DNA from: Bradyrhizobium sp. LMTR 3
GTDB lineage: Bacteria; Pseudomonadota; Alphaproteobacteria; Rhizobiales; Xanthobacteraceae
Reading direction: 5' to 3'
DNA: 64,000 nucleotides
NCBI RefSeq assembly: GCF_001693485.1
Contig: NZ_MAXC01000033.1
Coordinates: 1-64,000 of the forward strand
In this document: in pieces, positions 48,499-59,478 of the stretch
Layout: each line of letters starts with the position of its first letter
How positions within the stretch are numbered: position 1 is the stretch's first letter
Translations under genes and position numbers: made by a program
The notes under the pieces: model-generated
Seen by the model: only the letters and a program-made list of their open reading frames with translations
What the model was told of the DNA's origin: nothing
The model's database searches: none

Positions 48499-50666
48499 CG
48501 GCCCAGGACCATGCGCTGTGCAGCCACTGCCTGTTACCCATCGGGCGGCGGGCGATGCGGCGCACGGTGAACGGTGAGGCTTGCGCATTCTGCTGCTACG
48601 GCTGCTGTATCGCCTACCAGGTCAAGCACGGCCAAAACGAGGAGTGGGAGGCCGCTTGGCTGCTGATCCGGCTCGGGGTCGGCGGCTTTCTCTCCATGAA
48701 TATCATGCTGTTCAGCCTGCTCCTGTATACCGGCGCCTTCAGCGGCGCAGATGCCGAGATGCTTCCCTGGATTCATCTCCTGCTCTGGCTGTTTGCCACG
48801 CCCGCGGTAATCATTCTCGGCGGACCGTTTCTGCGCGAGACGTGGCTCAACGGCAAGGAGGGACGCCTGACCTCCTCGGCGCTGATCGTCCTTGGCGTCG
48901 GCGCCGCCTATCTCTATTCCGCCTTCGCCGTCATCGAGCGCGCCCCCAATGTCTATTTCGACACCGCAAGCATGGTGCTGATGCTGTTCACCGTGGGCTA
49001 CTATCTCGATGCCGTCGCGCGGGCACGGGCGGCGCGTGACCTGCAGCCGCTATTGGCGGCGGAAAGCGAGTGGGCGACCGTCGTTGTTGGCAACGGAGAG
49101 TATCGCCGGCCGGTGCGCGAGGTCGGCGCCGGTACGTTGGTGCGGGTGCGGCCGGGGGAGCGCATCCCCGTCGATGGTGTGGTCAAAGAGGGCGAATCGC
49201 ACACCGACGAGGCCGTCATTACCGGCGAAAGCCGGCGGATCGCCAAGGACGTCGGATCGCAAGTGATCGCCGGCAGTCTCAATCTTGACGGCCCGCTCCT
49301 GATCGAAAGCAGCGGCGCGGCAGATGCGACCCGCTGGGCGCAAATCTGTCGATCGGTGCGCGATGCGCTCACCTGTCGCAGCCCAAGCCAGCGCCTTGCC
49401 GACAGCATTGTCGCCGCATTCGTACCGATCATTCTTATGCTGGGGGTTGGAGCGTCGGTGTACTGGGCACAGCGCCTGGCGTTTGACCGCGCCTTCTTGA
49501 TCGGCCTCGCGGTACTGGTGGTGGCCTGTCCGTGCGCGGTGGGACTGGCGGCGCCAATGGCCACGTCCCTGGGCATCGGACGACTGGCGCGGCACGGCTG
49601 CCTCGTGCGCGACCCTGCCGCGCTCGAGGCGCTCGCGCGCATGCGGTTGATTGCCTTCGACAAGACCGGCACGCTCACTTCAGGCGAGACCCGCGTTGTC
49701 GCCATTGATACCGACGGCACCAGCGCCGACGTGGTGCTCGCGCATGCCACGGGACTGGAATGCCATTCCGAGCACGGCCTGGCCCGCGCCGTCGTTGCAG
49801 CGGCCGCGGCGCGTGGACTCGAGCAAGTGGCCAGCCGCGACGTTCGGGTCGTACCGGGACGCGGCATCCGCGGCAACTCGGGCGGTCAGACCGTGATGGC
49901 CGGCAGCGCGATCTTGATGCGCGAGTTGGGTTGGCCACTGGCGACCGCTCTGGCCGAGCGGGGGCGATTGCGCGAAGCGACGGGCCATTCGGTGATCTAT
50001 GTCGGCTGGGGCGAGCGGGTGCGTGCCGTGCTGTCGCTTGACGATACGCCGCTCCCAGAGGCGCGCGCGACGGTCGAAGCTTTGCGTTGCCGCAAGGTGC
50101 GCGCGATACTGTTGACCGGCGACCTTCCGGCGGCCGCGCAGCGAATTGCCACGGCAGTCGGGATTGCGAGCGACGATATCGAGGCGGGCCTTTTGCCGGC
50201 GGCCAAGCGCGCGGCGCTGGAACGGCGACGGCGGAACCATGGCATGGCCGCGATGGTCGGTGATGGCCTTAATGACGCGCCGGTGTTGGCCGGAGCCGAT
50301 GTGGGGATCGCGGTTGGTTCGGCGACTGACCTCGCCCGCGAGGCTGCCGCGGTCGTGCTCCCTCCGGGAGGGCTATGGATGCTGCCGTGGGTGATCGACG
50401 TTGCTCGCGCCGTTCGCGCGACTATACTCACCAACCTGGCGTGGGCGTTCGGTTATAATCTCATCGCCGTGGGTCTCGCGATGGCCGGATTACTCCTGCC
50501 GGTGTGGGCGGCGGCAGTGATGGCAGGCTCAAGCATTGTCGTCGTGTTGAATTCGCTGCGGCTGGAGCGGCTGCCTGAGCCAGCTCCATTCGCCGCGGCG
50601 GAGAGCGCTCCTCCACCTCGCAGCACCGCCGTTTCGGTCAATAGTGAAGTTCTCCAAGCGGGTTGA
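48495..50666 (+). CDS. ccoI: CcoI/FixI-type copper P1B-ATPase
   Basis: 723 residues. A Cys-rich N-terminus (CSHC, CCYGCC), eight membrane helices, the membrane Cu motif CPC in VVACPCAVG, TGES, the phosphorylation motif DKTGTLT, and the hinge GDGLNDAP. The nucleotide-binding HP motif reads SEHGLA, that is His-Gly in place of the usual His-Pro. It exports Cu(I) toward the periplasm for oxidase assembly. Immediately follows the SafE-like gene; the C-terminus is proline/Ala-rich. Confidence 0.92.
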   Translation: MTAQDHALCSHCLLPIGRRAMRRTVNGEACAFCCYGCCIAYQVKHGQNEEWEAAWLLIRLGVGGFLSMNIMLFSLLLYTGAFSGADAEMLPWIHLLLWLFATPAVIILGGPFLRETWLNGKEGRLTSSALIVLGVGAAYLYSAFAVIERAPNVYFDTASMVLMLFTVGYYLDAVARARAARDLQPLLAAESEWATVVVGNGEYRRPVREVGAGTLVRVRPGERIPVDGVVKEGESHTDEAVITGESRRIAKDVGSQVIAGSLNLDGPLLIESSGAADATRWAQICRSVRDALTCRSPSQRLADSIVAAFVPIILMLGVGASVYWAQRLAFDRAFLIGLAVLVVACPCAVGLAAPMATSLGIGRLARHGCLVRDPAALEALARMRLIAFDKTGTLTSGETRVVAIDTDGTSADVVLAHATGLECHSEHGLARAVVAAAAARGLEQVASRDVRVVPGRGIRGNSGGQTVMAGSAILMRELGWPLATALAERGRLREATGHSVIYVGWGERVRAVLSLDDTPLPEARATVEALRCRKVRAILLTGDLPAAAQRIATAVGIASDDIEAGLLPAAKRAALERRRRNHGMAAMVGDGLNDAPVLAGADVGIAVGSATDLAREAAAVVLPPGGLWMLPWVIDVARAVRATILTNLAWAFGYNLIAVGLAMAGLLLPVWAAAVMAGSSIVVVLNSLRLERLPEPAPFAAAESAPPPRSTAVSVNSEVLQAG

Positions 50667-50683
50667 CCCTTCGGAAGCGGGAG

Positions 50684-51952
50684 CTAGCCGAACGTGTCAT
50701 GCGTAAACGCAGCGTACCAGCTTTGCGCCTCGCGCGCGGCCCGGTGGCGGGTTTCGGCGCTTTCCTGCACCTGGCTGACGAAGTTGTCGATGATCTTGAT
50801 CGTTCCGGCAACGGGCTTGAAGCTGACAGCATTGCTCACCGCATCATCGGGACTAAGAAAAGTATAGCAAGTGTTGAACAAATGAGGCGGAGCGCGCTCG
50901 GACGCCGCAAGCGCCTCGACGATAGCAAATGCACAGGCCTTGGCCTGGCTATTCGCAACAAATGCCGATTTCGGCATGTCCCCGGCGCTGGCTGCATCGC
51001 CTACGACGTGGATTCCGGGCTGCAGCTTCGATTCGAATGTTATGGGATCGACCGGGCACCAGCCAGACTGATCCACCAGACCGATCTGCTGCGCGAACTG
51101 GCCGGCCTGTTGCGGGGGTATGACATTTGCGATGGCGGCCTTGAATGTCTCGCCCGCAGTCCTGACCGATCGTTCCTTCACGTCGATCGCCTTTATTCCA
51201 CCGGTGAATTGGGCGGGTAGCCATTCGATCATACCCCTGTAGTGACGTTCCCAGGCATCCAGAAATAGATCCTGTGAGTTGAAGTTGTCTTTCGCATCGA
51301 GGATCAGGATCCTCGAGCCCGGCTTATGCTGTTTGAAATAATAAGCAATCAGAGAGGCACGTTCGTATGGGGCGGGCGGACAGCGGAACGGGTTAGGGGG
51401 CGCGACGAGCACGAAGACGCCGCCATCGTCCATGCTTTCGAGTTGTCGTCGCAGCAGTTGCGTCTGTGGGCCCGCGTTCCAGGCGTGCGGGATAACCTGC
51501 GTTGCCGCCTCGTCATACCCCGCGAGGGCGTCGTAATTGAAAGCGATGCCAGGGGCAACGACGACGCGGTCGTAAGGTAATTTTGGACCACTCTTAAGCC
51601 AGACGGTTTTTGCGACCGGATCAACCGCTGCCACGGAGTCATGAATGACATTTATGCCGTATCGTTGTGCGAGTGTCTTGTAGCCGTGCGTAAGCGACTC
51701 GAACGAGCATAGCCCGGCGAGATAAAGGTTGCTGAAAAAGCAGGTCGTATAATTCGGCTTTGGCTCAACCAGCGTGACCTCGATTGTTCGCGCGCTGGCG
51801 GCCAAGTACTTGGCTGCCGTGGCACCGCCGATGCCGCCGCCGACGACGACAACCCTCGCCTTGGCCTCGCCTGCCGCCAATCGAGGGCCGAGCGCCGCGA
51901 GGGCCATTGCTCCCGTCAAGCGACCGAACTCTCGACGTGTCCGGGCCCTCAT
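50684..51952 (-). CDS. FccB-type flavoprotein (sulfide dehydrogenase flavin subunit)
   Basis: 422 residues with a Tat-type signal (RRREFGRLTGAM, MRARTRR start) and two dinucleotide-binding motifs: VVVVGGGIGGATAAKYLAA for FAD and a second Rossmann region. It resembles the flavin subunit of flavocytochrome c sulfide dehydrogenase (FccB/SoxF), which oxidises sulfide in the periplasm. It lies directly behind a monoheme cytochrome with an ATGA overlap, the expected FccA partner. Converges with ccoI. Confidence 0.85.
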   Translation of the reverse strand: MRARTRREFGRLTGAMALAALGPRLAAGEAKARVVVVGGGIGGATAAKYLAASARTIEVTLVEPKPNYTTCFFSNLYLAGLCSFESLTHGYKTLAQRYGINVIHDSVAAVDPVAKTVWLKSGPKLPYDRVVVAPGIAFNYDALAGYDEAATQVIPHAWNAGPQTQLLRRQLESMDDGGVFVLVAPPNPFRCPPAPYERASLIAYYFKQHKPGSRILILDAKDNFNSQDLFLDAWERHYRGMIEWLPAQFTGGIKAIDVKERSVRTAGETFKAAIANVIPPQQAGQFAQQIGLVDQSGWCPVDPITFESKLQPGIHVVGDAASAGDMPKSAFVANSQAKACAFAIVEALAASERAPPHLFNTCYTFLSPDDAVSNAVSFKPVAGTIKIIDNFVSQVQESAETRHRAAREAQSWYAAFTHDTFG

Positions 51953-52266
51953 GGCCTGACCTGCTTATCGAGCGCTGCGAGATAGCGCGCCACGGTCGCG
52001 ATTTCTTCATCACTGAGCGAAAGGGCGATGGCGCGCATGATATGGCTCGGGCGCTCACGCGATCTGTACGCGAGCATTGTGCGAGTGAGCATCTCCGGAC
52101 TCATGCCAAGGATCGTCGGAATACCACCATCGCCGCCATCCAGACGATGGCACGACGCACACATCGCAGCGAGTCGGGCTCCACGATCGCGATCCGCTGC
52201 CAGGCTGGGATCGGTGAAAGTAATGAACGAACCTGCAGTAATGGAAGCGGCAATGATTTTGCGCAT
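51949..52266 (-). CDS. Monoheme cytochrome c, FccA-like
   Basis: 105 residues with a signal peptide (MRKIIAASITAGSFITFTDP, SLAA) and one heme site CASCH. Class I fold features include the LSDEEIATVARYLA C-terminal helix. It forms a translationally coupled pair with the FccB-type flavoprotein, so it is probably the electron acceptor of sulfide oxidation. The ATG at 52266 is chosen because the signal peptide starts there. Confidence 0.85.
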   Translation of the reverse strand: MRKIIAASITAGSFITFTDPSLAADRDRGARLAAMCASCHRLDGGDGGIPTILGMSPEMLTRTMLAYRSRERPSHIMRAIALSLSDEEIATVARYLAALDKQVRP

Positions 52267-52346
52267 GCTGAATCCGGCTCTATCCCGTGTCTGCGATCGC
52301 CAATCCCTTCTGCTCATGGGAGCATGGCAACATCTCTACAACACCA

Positions 52347-52673
52347 TTAGGCGACAGTGAGCTGGTGCTCCAATTCATAGATGCCGCCGCCATCCTCTTC
52401 CCAAACGAACTGGAGCCGGCCGCTTTCTGTCGCACGCAAGTAGAACTCAATGAAAGGATTCGCTGCCATGGCTTCGTGGAGATCGACGCTGAATACCACG
52501 ACCCCGTTGTAGCGGCAGATGAACTTGTTGACGATCTTGCGCGGGATGACGTTGCCGTGCTCATCCTGCCGCAGCCCGGTCTCCATCCGATGGCTGATCA
52601 GGGTCTTGACCGAAAACACTTCACCGCTCGCGGCGGCGCTTGGCACTTGTACACGGGGTGTCGGTGCGAACAT
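52347..52673 (-). CDS. soxZ: Sulfur-oxidation protein SoxZ
   Basis: 108 residues with an Ig-like fold: VKTLISHRMETGLRQDEHGN, IPRKIVNKFICRYNGVVVF, then PFIEFYLRATESGRLQFVWE. This is the SoxZ fold that forms the SoxYZ carrier with SoxY next door. Cytosolic synthesis, periplasmic by export with SoxY. Coded between SoxY and the cytochrome, forming one sulfur operon. Confidence 0.92.
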   Translation of the reverse strand: MFAPTPRVQVPSAAASGEVFSVKTLISHRMETGLRQDEHGNVIPRKIVNKFICRYNGVVVFSVDLHEAMAANPFIEFYLRATESGRLQFVWEEDGGGIYELEHQLTVA

Positions 52674-52694
52674 TCCGCACCTCCTTCCGGGAAG

Positions 52695-53162
52695 TCATTT
52701 GCATCCGTTGGTGGCGACCTCGACCCAGGTCTCGGTCATCAGCAACGTGCCGTCGTTCATCTCCGCCATCGCCAGAACATATTGCGGTTCGGCAAGGCGA
52801 ATGCGCGTCGACACGCGGGGCTCGCTGCGTTGCGGGAGGAAATGAAAGGTGGCGACCTCAATTAGCGGGTTTCGTGGCGCCAGCACAGAAACGTGCCTGA
52901 CGTGATCGGCTTCCGTCATGGGACTATCGATCGCGAGCGTAAGCGGCACCGTGTATCCATTCGGAAAGCTCCGCGGCATCACCAGATGCAGACGATCGGA
53001 TGCGGTCGGGGTTTTTCCGGTCAGTTGCTTGACGAGATCCACCGCGTAATCGTTCGGGGGCTGTGATAAGGCGAGAGCGGCGCTTGCAAAGCCGGTGCTC
53101 CCCGCAACGGCGGCAGTCAAGACGGTTCGGCGTGTAAAGCCAGGTAGCCTTGTCTTCTCCAA
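52695..53162 (-). CDS. soxY: Sulfur-oxidation protein SoxY with an atypical C-terminus
   Basis: 155 residues: a Tat signal (GFTRRTVLTAAVAGSTGFAS), a SoxY Ig-like domain, then EMNDGTLLMTETWVEVATNG-CK. In canonical SoxY the swinging arm ends GGCGG; here the terminal Cys is in NGCK, so the arm is short. The Cys is kept and could still bind sulfur. Paired with soxZ 21 bp away. SoxA/X/B are not adjacent, so this SoxYZ may feed the Fcc proteins or genes outside the window. Confidence 0.85.
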   Translation of the reverse strand: MEKTRLPGFTRRTVLTAAVAGSTGFASAALALSQPPNDYAVDLVKQLTGKTPTASDRLHLVMPRSFPNGYTVPLTLAIDSPMTEADHVRHVSVLAPRNPLIEVATFHFLPQRSEPRVSTRIRLAEPQYVLAMAEMNDGTLLMTETWVEVATNGCK

Positions 53163-53366
53163 CGCGAGATCCCTCCTATCGGCAGGCGGAACTCTCGAAA
53201 CGAGCGCTCGACGTTCTCGATATCTTTGTGCGTCGAAATCCTACCATGGGTGCTCCGACTGGCCCTCGCGGGGCCCTGCGACCATTGGCGCAGCTCGACA
53301 TTAATCCTATTGACGGGCATAGCCGAAGAGGCGCGCTGCAGGCGGCCGTATGCGGCTCGCGATTGA

Positions 53367-55010
<1,644 letters not shown>

Positions 55011-55242
55011 GGATGGTTCCCGACTTGATCAGGTGACCTCGCGGGCGCCGCGGGCGTATAAGTCCGAATTTGCGGGTCTCCCTTTGCTTGTCCGTACGAC
55101 AACGACCCTCGGAGCGTGCACGTGCGGCGCGCTTGCGCTGGTGATTTCAATCCACACGATTTCAGGCCGTCCAATGTTTTAAGCTAGCGGCCAAAAAGCC
55201 AATCAAATTGCTTTGCCGCGGCATTAAGAATATCTTATCGAG
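55011..55242. other. groEL/oxyR divergent intergenic region
   Basis: About 230 bp between two divergent genes. I found no CIRCE inverted repeat and no obvious OxyR or RpoH box. The leader of groEL has a TATACG that could be a -10. Confidence 0.35.
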
Positions 55243-56187
55243 GTGATCACGACCCGGCAGCTCTGTTATCTTGATGCGCTTGCCCGTCATCAGCATTTCG
55301 GACGAGCCGCGGCGGAGTGTTGTGTCAGCCAGCCCGCTCTTTCAATGCAGATCCACGAACTGGAGGGGCTTCTCGGCATAGAGTTGATCGAGCGGCGCCC
55401 GGGCGCGCCGATGTTCACCGAACTTGGCATCGAGATCGCGCAACGCGCCGGAGCGATCCTCGGTGCAGTGCGCGACCTGACAGACCGGGCTCAACATGGA
55501 GCCAAGGTGTTGAGCGGAACGTTGCGCCTTGGCGTTATCCCCACGCTGGCACCGTATATCTTGCCGCGGTTGCTACCGCAACTGGAGCACGGGTATCCCG
55601 ATCTGCGCCTTGATTTGGTGGAAGCACAGACCAAGGTGCTGCTCGCTGATCTCGAGCGTGGCGCTCTCGAAGTATTGTTGTTGGCGTTGCCACTCAAGAT
55701 GGCCGTGGTTGAAGTTCTCCATCTTGTGAGAGACCGCTTCCTCTTTGCTGTACCCGCCGATGACCCTCTTCCGGAAACTGCGCGCGTGACGCCCTGCGAG
55801 GTGAAGAAGCGTAAGCTTATCCTGCTGGAAGAAGGCCATTGCTTGCGGGATCAGGCGCTCGACTATTGCGCCAAGGGGCGTTGGAATGTCGCCTCGAGCC
55901 TCAGTGCGACGAGCCTTCCAACGGTCATGCAGATGGTGGCGAGCGGATATGGCGCCACGCTACTCCCAGAAGTCGCGGCCGATGCCGAGTTGCGCGACGA
56001 CCGAGTGAAGCTCCTACGTTTTGTCGAACCGCAGCCGGCCCGCAGTATCGGGCTGGCCTGGCGCCGGACGTCTCCACGCAAGGGCGACTTCCTGGTGCTT
56101 GGTCAGATGGTGAAGAATGCACTGAGCGTACCAGCCCGACCGCAATGTATTCGCCACGAGCGCACCGGTTCGCGAACGGCGATCTAG
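55243..56187 (+). CDS. oxyR: Hydrogen-peroxide-sensing regulator OxyR
   Basis: 314 residues of a LysR-type regulator from a GTG start: helix-turn-helix region QHFGRAAAECCVSQPALSMQ, then the effector domain. The redox pair is Cys200 and Cys209 in GHCLRDQALDYC, exactly the OxyR CLRDQA motif that forms a disulfide in peroxide. It would activate catalase and related genes. Divergent from groEL. It sits in a window with two Mn-catalases, which may be among its targets, but no binding site was identified. Confidence 0.92.
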   Translation: MITTRQLCYLDALARHQHFGRAAAECCVSQPALSMQIHELEGLLGIELIERRPGAPMFTELGIEIAQRAGAILGAVRDLTDRAQHGAKVLSGTLRLGVIPTLAPYILPRLLPQLEHGYPDLRLDLVEAQTKVLLADLERGALEVLLLALPLKMAVVEVLHLVRDRFLFAVPADDPLPETARVTPCEVKKRKLILLEEGHCLRDQALDYCAKGRWNVASSLSATSLPTVMQMVASGYGATLLPEVAADAELRDDRVKLLRFVEPQPARSIGLAWRRTSPRKGDFLVLGQMVKNALSVPARPQCIRHERTGSRTAI

Positions 56188-56248
56188 TAGCAAGCAGTCG
56201 GATCGATGGCTGTGGTGCCGCTCGCAGTGCCGGCGTGTGCGTTCCTCT

Positions 56249-56896
56249 TCAACTCCTCACGCCTACCGACCCGCGGTCAATGGTGAACACCCGATCGAGC
56301 AGGCCATGCGCGTGTGTCATGCTCGATTCGGAGAGAATCACCGACAATCCGGACTTGCGCAGCCCCGAGATCACCTCGGCCAGGCGCCGGGCCAGCACCG
56401 GCGCCACGCCCTCGAACGGCTCGTCGAGCAAGAGAAGCTTGCGTCCCGCCATCATCGCCCGACCCAGGGCCACCAGCTTCTGCTGGCCGCCCGAGAGCTG
56501 CAAGGCCTTGCGTGCGCGCAAGGTCGTCAGCTCCGGGATGATGTTGTAGATGTGCGCGAGCTGCACCTTTGCGTCGTTCGCGTCCGCGGCCCAGGCAGGC
56601 AGCAGGATATTCTCCTCCGCCGACAGGCCAGGCACAAGCCGCCGATCCTCCGGCATGTAGCCGATGCCGAGCCCTGCGCGACGGTAGGTCGGCAAGTCCG
56701 CCAGCTCCAGGCTCTCGAAGTCGAGCCGTCCGGACGCCGGTGCCTGCAGCCCCATGATGGTGCGCAACAGGGTGGTCTTTCCTGCGCCATTGCGCCCGAT
56801 CAGGCCGGCGAACTCCCCTGCGCTGACCTCCAGATCGACGCTGCGCAGAATCGTCACCGCCCCGATCGACACGGAGACACCCTCAAGCCGCAGCAT
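56249..56896 (-). CDS. livF: Branched-chain amino acid ABC transporter ATPase LivF
   Basis: 215 residues. Walker A GRNGAGKTT (about 35-43), signature LSGGQQ (about 133-138), Walker B LLLLDEP. The second ATPase of the Liv system, with a slightly short C-terminus. Its start overlaps livG by 14 nt. Five Liv genes (F, G, M, H, K-type) are in order on the minus strand. Confidence 0.9.
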   Translation of the reverse strand: MLRLEGVSVSIGAVTILRSVDLEVSAGEFAGLIGRNGAGKTTLLRTIMGLQAPASGRLDFESLELADLPTYRRAGLGIGYMPEDRRLVPGLSAEENILLPAWAADANDAKVQLAHIYNIIPELTTLRARKALQLSGGQQKLVALGRAMMAGRKLLLLDEPFEGVAPVLARRLAEVISGLRKSGLSVILSESSMTHAHGLLDRVFTIDRGSVGVRS

Positions 56897-57614
56897 GGGG
56901 TATCTCCTCGCCGATCACGTAGCGGCGTACGTTCTCTGCGCGCAGCACGGTATCGGGCGATCCGTCCGCGATGACGCTGCCGTCGTAGAACGCCACCACG
57001 CGCCCGGCAAATCGCGCCACGATGTCCATATCGTGTTCGACGAAGATCACCGTCACCCCGGCGATACGCGCCGCGCTCATCACGACGTCCATGATGGCGA
57101 ACTTCTCGTCGGCGGAGACGCCGCTCGTCGGCTCGTCGAGCAGAAGCAGCTTGGAGCGGCTGGACAGGGCCATGGAAACGTCGAGCAGCTTGCGGATTCC
57201 TTCGGGCAACAGGCCGGCCTTCTGCGCCGCATAGGGAGCGAGCTCGAACCGCGCCAGCGCCTCATCGGTCGCAGCCCGGGGATTGTCAGTCGCGGCGATA
57301 CTCTCGGCGAGCAGCAGATTCTCGCGAACGCTCAGCGAATTGAAGAGCTGCGGTATCTGAAACGAGCGCGAGATGCCGAGCTTGGTGATCTGGCGCGGGC
57401 TGAGGCCTACGATGTCGCGTTCGCCGAACAGGATTTGCCCGCTGTCGGGCCTGAGGTAACCAGTCACCATATTGAGAAAGGTCGTCTTGCCGGCGCCGTT
57501 GGCACCGATCAGGCTGACGACGATGTCGGGATCGAACGTCAGGCTGATGTCGGCTGCCGCCCGTACGGCGCCGAAGCTCTTCTGCAACCCTTGAGCTGTC
57601 AGCACCGCACTCAT
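56883..57614 (-). CDS. livG: Branched-chain amino acid ABC transporter ATPase LivG
   Basis: 243 residues. Walker A GANGAGKTT, signature region LPEGIRKLLDVSMAL with the shortened LPEGIRK instead of LSGGQ, Walker B LLLLDEP, and the family-specific C-terminus. It couples ATP to the LivM/LivH permease. Start at 57614 overlaps livM stop by ATGA. The atypical signature is a point to check. Confidence 0.88.
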   Translation of the reverse strand: MSAVLTAQGLQKSFGAVRAAADISLTFDPDIVVSLIGANGAGKTTFLNMVTGYLRPDSGQILFGERDIVGLSPRQITKLGISRSFQIPQLFNSLSVRENLLLAESIAATDNPRAATDEALARFELAPYAAQKAGLLPEGIRKLLDVSMALSSRSKLLLLDEPTSGVSADEKFAIMDVVMSAARIAGVTVIFVEHDMDIVARFAGRVVAFYDGSVIADGSPDTVLRAENVRRYVIGEEIPHAAA

Positions 57615-58540
57615 GCGGACCTCCGCCGCCGCTCGGCGAGCGTCCACAGGCCGGCGGGCAGGAACATTATGATGGCCAGCATGGCAAGGCCGAGCGACAT
57701 CTGCCACACGTTGGGCGCGTACTGGCTGGCGATCGTGCGCAGAGCCTCGAAGATGGTGGCCGCCATGAACGGTGCCAGAATGCTCTGGATGCCGCCCAGG
57801 ATGGCGATGAACACGAACTCGCCTGAGGTCGTCCAATACGTCATCTCGGGATCGACATGGCCGACCGCGAGTGCCGCGAGGGCGCCGCCCAGGCCCGCAA
57901 GGGCACCCGCGATCAGATAGTTGACGTAAACCACGCGGTAGGGTGAGGCGCCGAGATAGGCCACCCGCAGCTCGTTGTCGCGCACGCCGGTGGCCAATCG
58001 CCCCCAGTGTCCGCCCAGCAGCCTGTGCACCAATAGCGCCACAACCACTGCACAGACCGCGCCGGCAATGAGAAACACCCGCCGCTCCATGCCGGGCGCC
58101 AAGGCAACTCCGAAGAATGTGCGCGCATGCAGGTTGAACCCGTCCGTGCTGCCGAGCGCGGCGCTCTTCACCAGCACGCCGTACAGGATCATCGAAAATG
58201 CCAGCGACAGCATGGCAAAGAAGATGTCGCGATACCCGGCGAGCAGCAGGCCCAGCAGAGCGGCGACCAACCCGGCGGCAGCGGCGCCTGTGAGCAGCAT
58301 CACGGCCGCATCGGCAACATGCAGATGATGCGAGAGGAGGGCAGCCGCATAGGCGCCGATGCCGAAATACAGCCCCTGCCCGAACGACACGAGCCCAGTG
58401 CGCATCAGCACAAGAAGGCCTAGCACCACCACGCCTTTGGCGAGAGCCAGCATGGCCATGAACACCAGCCATTGCGGCGAGAGCAGAGCCAACCCTGTCA
58501 GCGCGACGAGGGAAGCGATTGCGACGATTGCAGCTTTCAT
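57611..58540 (-). CDS. livM: ABC transporter permease LivM
   Basis: 309 residues with about ten membrane helices and the family LivM motif around GEFVFIAILGGIQSILAPFM. Inner-membrane permease paired with LivH. ATGA overlaps with both neighbours show strong translational coupling. Confidence 0.9.
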   Translation of the reverse strand: MKAAIVAIASLVALTGLALLSPQWLVFMAMLALAKGVVVLGLLVLMRTGLVSFGQGLYFGIGAYAAALLSHHLHVADAAVMLLTGAAAAGLVAALLGLLLAGYRDIFFAMLSLAFSMILYGVLVKSAALGSTDGFNLHARTFFGVALAPGMERRVFLIAGAVCAVVVALLVHRLLGGHWGRLATGVRDNELRVAYLGASPYRVVYVNYLIAGALAGLGGALAALAVGHVDPEMTYWTTSGEFVFIAILGGIQSILAPFMAATIFEALRTIASQYAPNVWQMSLGLAMLAIIMFLPAGLWTLAERRRRSA

Positions 58541-59433
58541 ATCTTGCGCGCCTCCTGCGCCGCGAACAGTCCCTTCGGGCGCGCAATGAGCACCATGGCC
58601 ATCACCGCGTAGATGGAGAACAGCTCGGCCTCCGGCCAGTAGCGCACCGTGGCCGAGCGGACGAGGCCGACCAGAAGCGCGCCGAGCGCCGCTCCGCCGA
58701 GACTGCCGAGACCGCCGATCACCACCACCGCGAAGGCGAGCACGATCACCTCCACGCCGATGCCGGGCGTCACGGCTATCGTCGGCGCCGTGAATGCCCC
58801 GCCGAGCGCCGCCAGCGTCGCACCGACGGCGAACGTGGCGAGATAGACCCGGCTCACGTTGATGCCCATGGCCATGCTCATCTCACGGTCGTGGATGACG
58901 GCGAGCAGCAGCTTGCCCTGGCGCGTGCGATAGAGCGCCCAGGCAAGGATGAGCCCGGTCGCCAACGCCAATGCGATCAGCAGTACGTTGTAGACGGGGT
59001 AAGGCAGGCCGCCGAGCTGAAAATTTCCGGGCAAAGCGTAGGGCTCGGGCAGCAGCAACGAGTCCACGCCCCAAACCAGCTTGATCACGTCCTCCATGAT
59101 CAGGAAGACAGCATAGGTGATCAGCACGAGCACCACCTCGTCCTTGCCGTACATCCACTGCAGCAGGCCACGCTCGATCAGCGGGCCGACGAGGGAGCCG
59201 ACGAGGACGGCCGCGAGCAGCAGCATGGCGAAGCTGCCGGCCGCGGGCAGTCCGCCACCGAGCCATGCGCCGGCAAGCGAGCAGGCCGCATAGGCGCCCA
59301 GGGCGTAGAGGCTGCCATGGGCCACGTTGAGGATGCGCATGACGCCATAGATCAGCGTCAGCCCGGCTGAGATCAGGAACAGCCAGGATGCATAGGCGAT
59401 GCCGTCGAAGGCAACGGGCAGGATGCTGCTCAT
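58537..59433 (-). CDS. livH: ABC transporter permease LivH
   Basis: 298 residues, about eight membrane helices, with the conserved cytoplasmic loop GGLGSLGGAALGALLVGLVR that contacts the ATPase. Permease partner of LivM. Follows the binding-protein gene by 45 bp. Confidence 0.9.
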   Translation of the reverse strand: MSSILPVAFDGIAYASWLFLISAGLTLIYGVMRILNVAHGSLYALGAYAACSLAGAWLGGGLPAAGSFAMLLLAAVLVGSLVGPLIERGLLQWMYGKDEVVLVLITYAVFLIMEDVIKLVWGVDSLLLPEPYALPGNFQLGGLPYPVYNVLLIALALATGLILAWALYRTRQGKLLLAVIHDREMSMAMGINVSRVYLATFAVGATLAALGGAFTAPTIAVTPGIGVEVIVLAFAVVVIGGLGSLGGAALGALLVGLVRSATVRYWPEAELFSIYAVMAMVLIARPKGLFAAQEARKI

Positions 59434-59478
59434 TGGAAGTGAAGCGGCGGCAGCCTGCAGAGCTGCCGTCCCTGATTG

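Noticed and set aside
55011..55242. CIRCE element in front of groEL
   Set aside because: No TTAGCACTC-N9-GAGTGCTAA or close variant was found in the gap.
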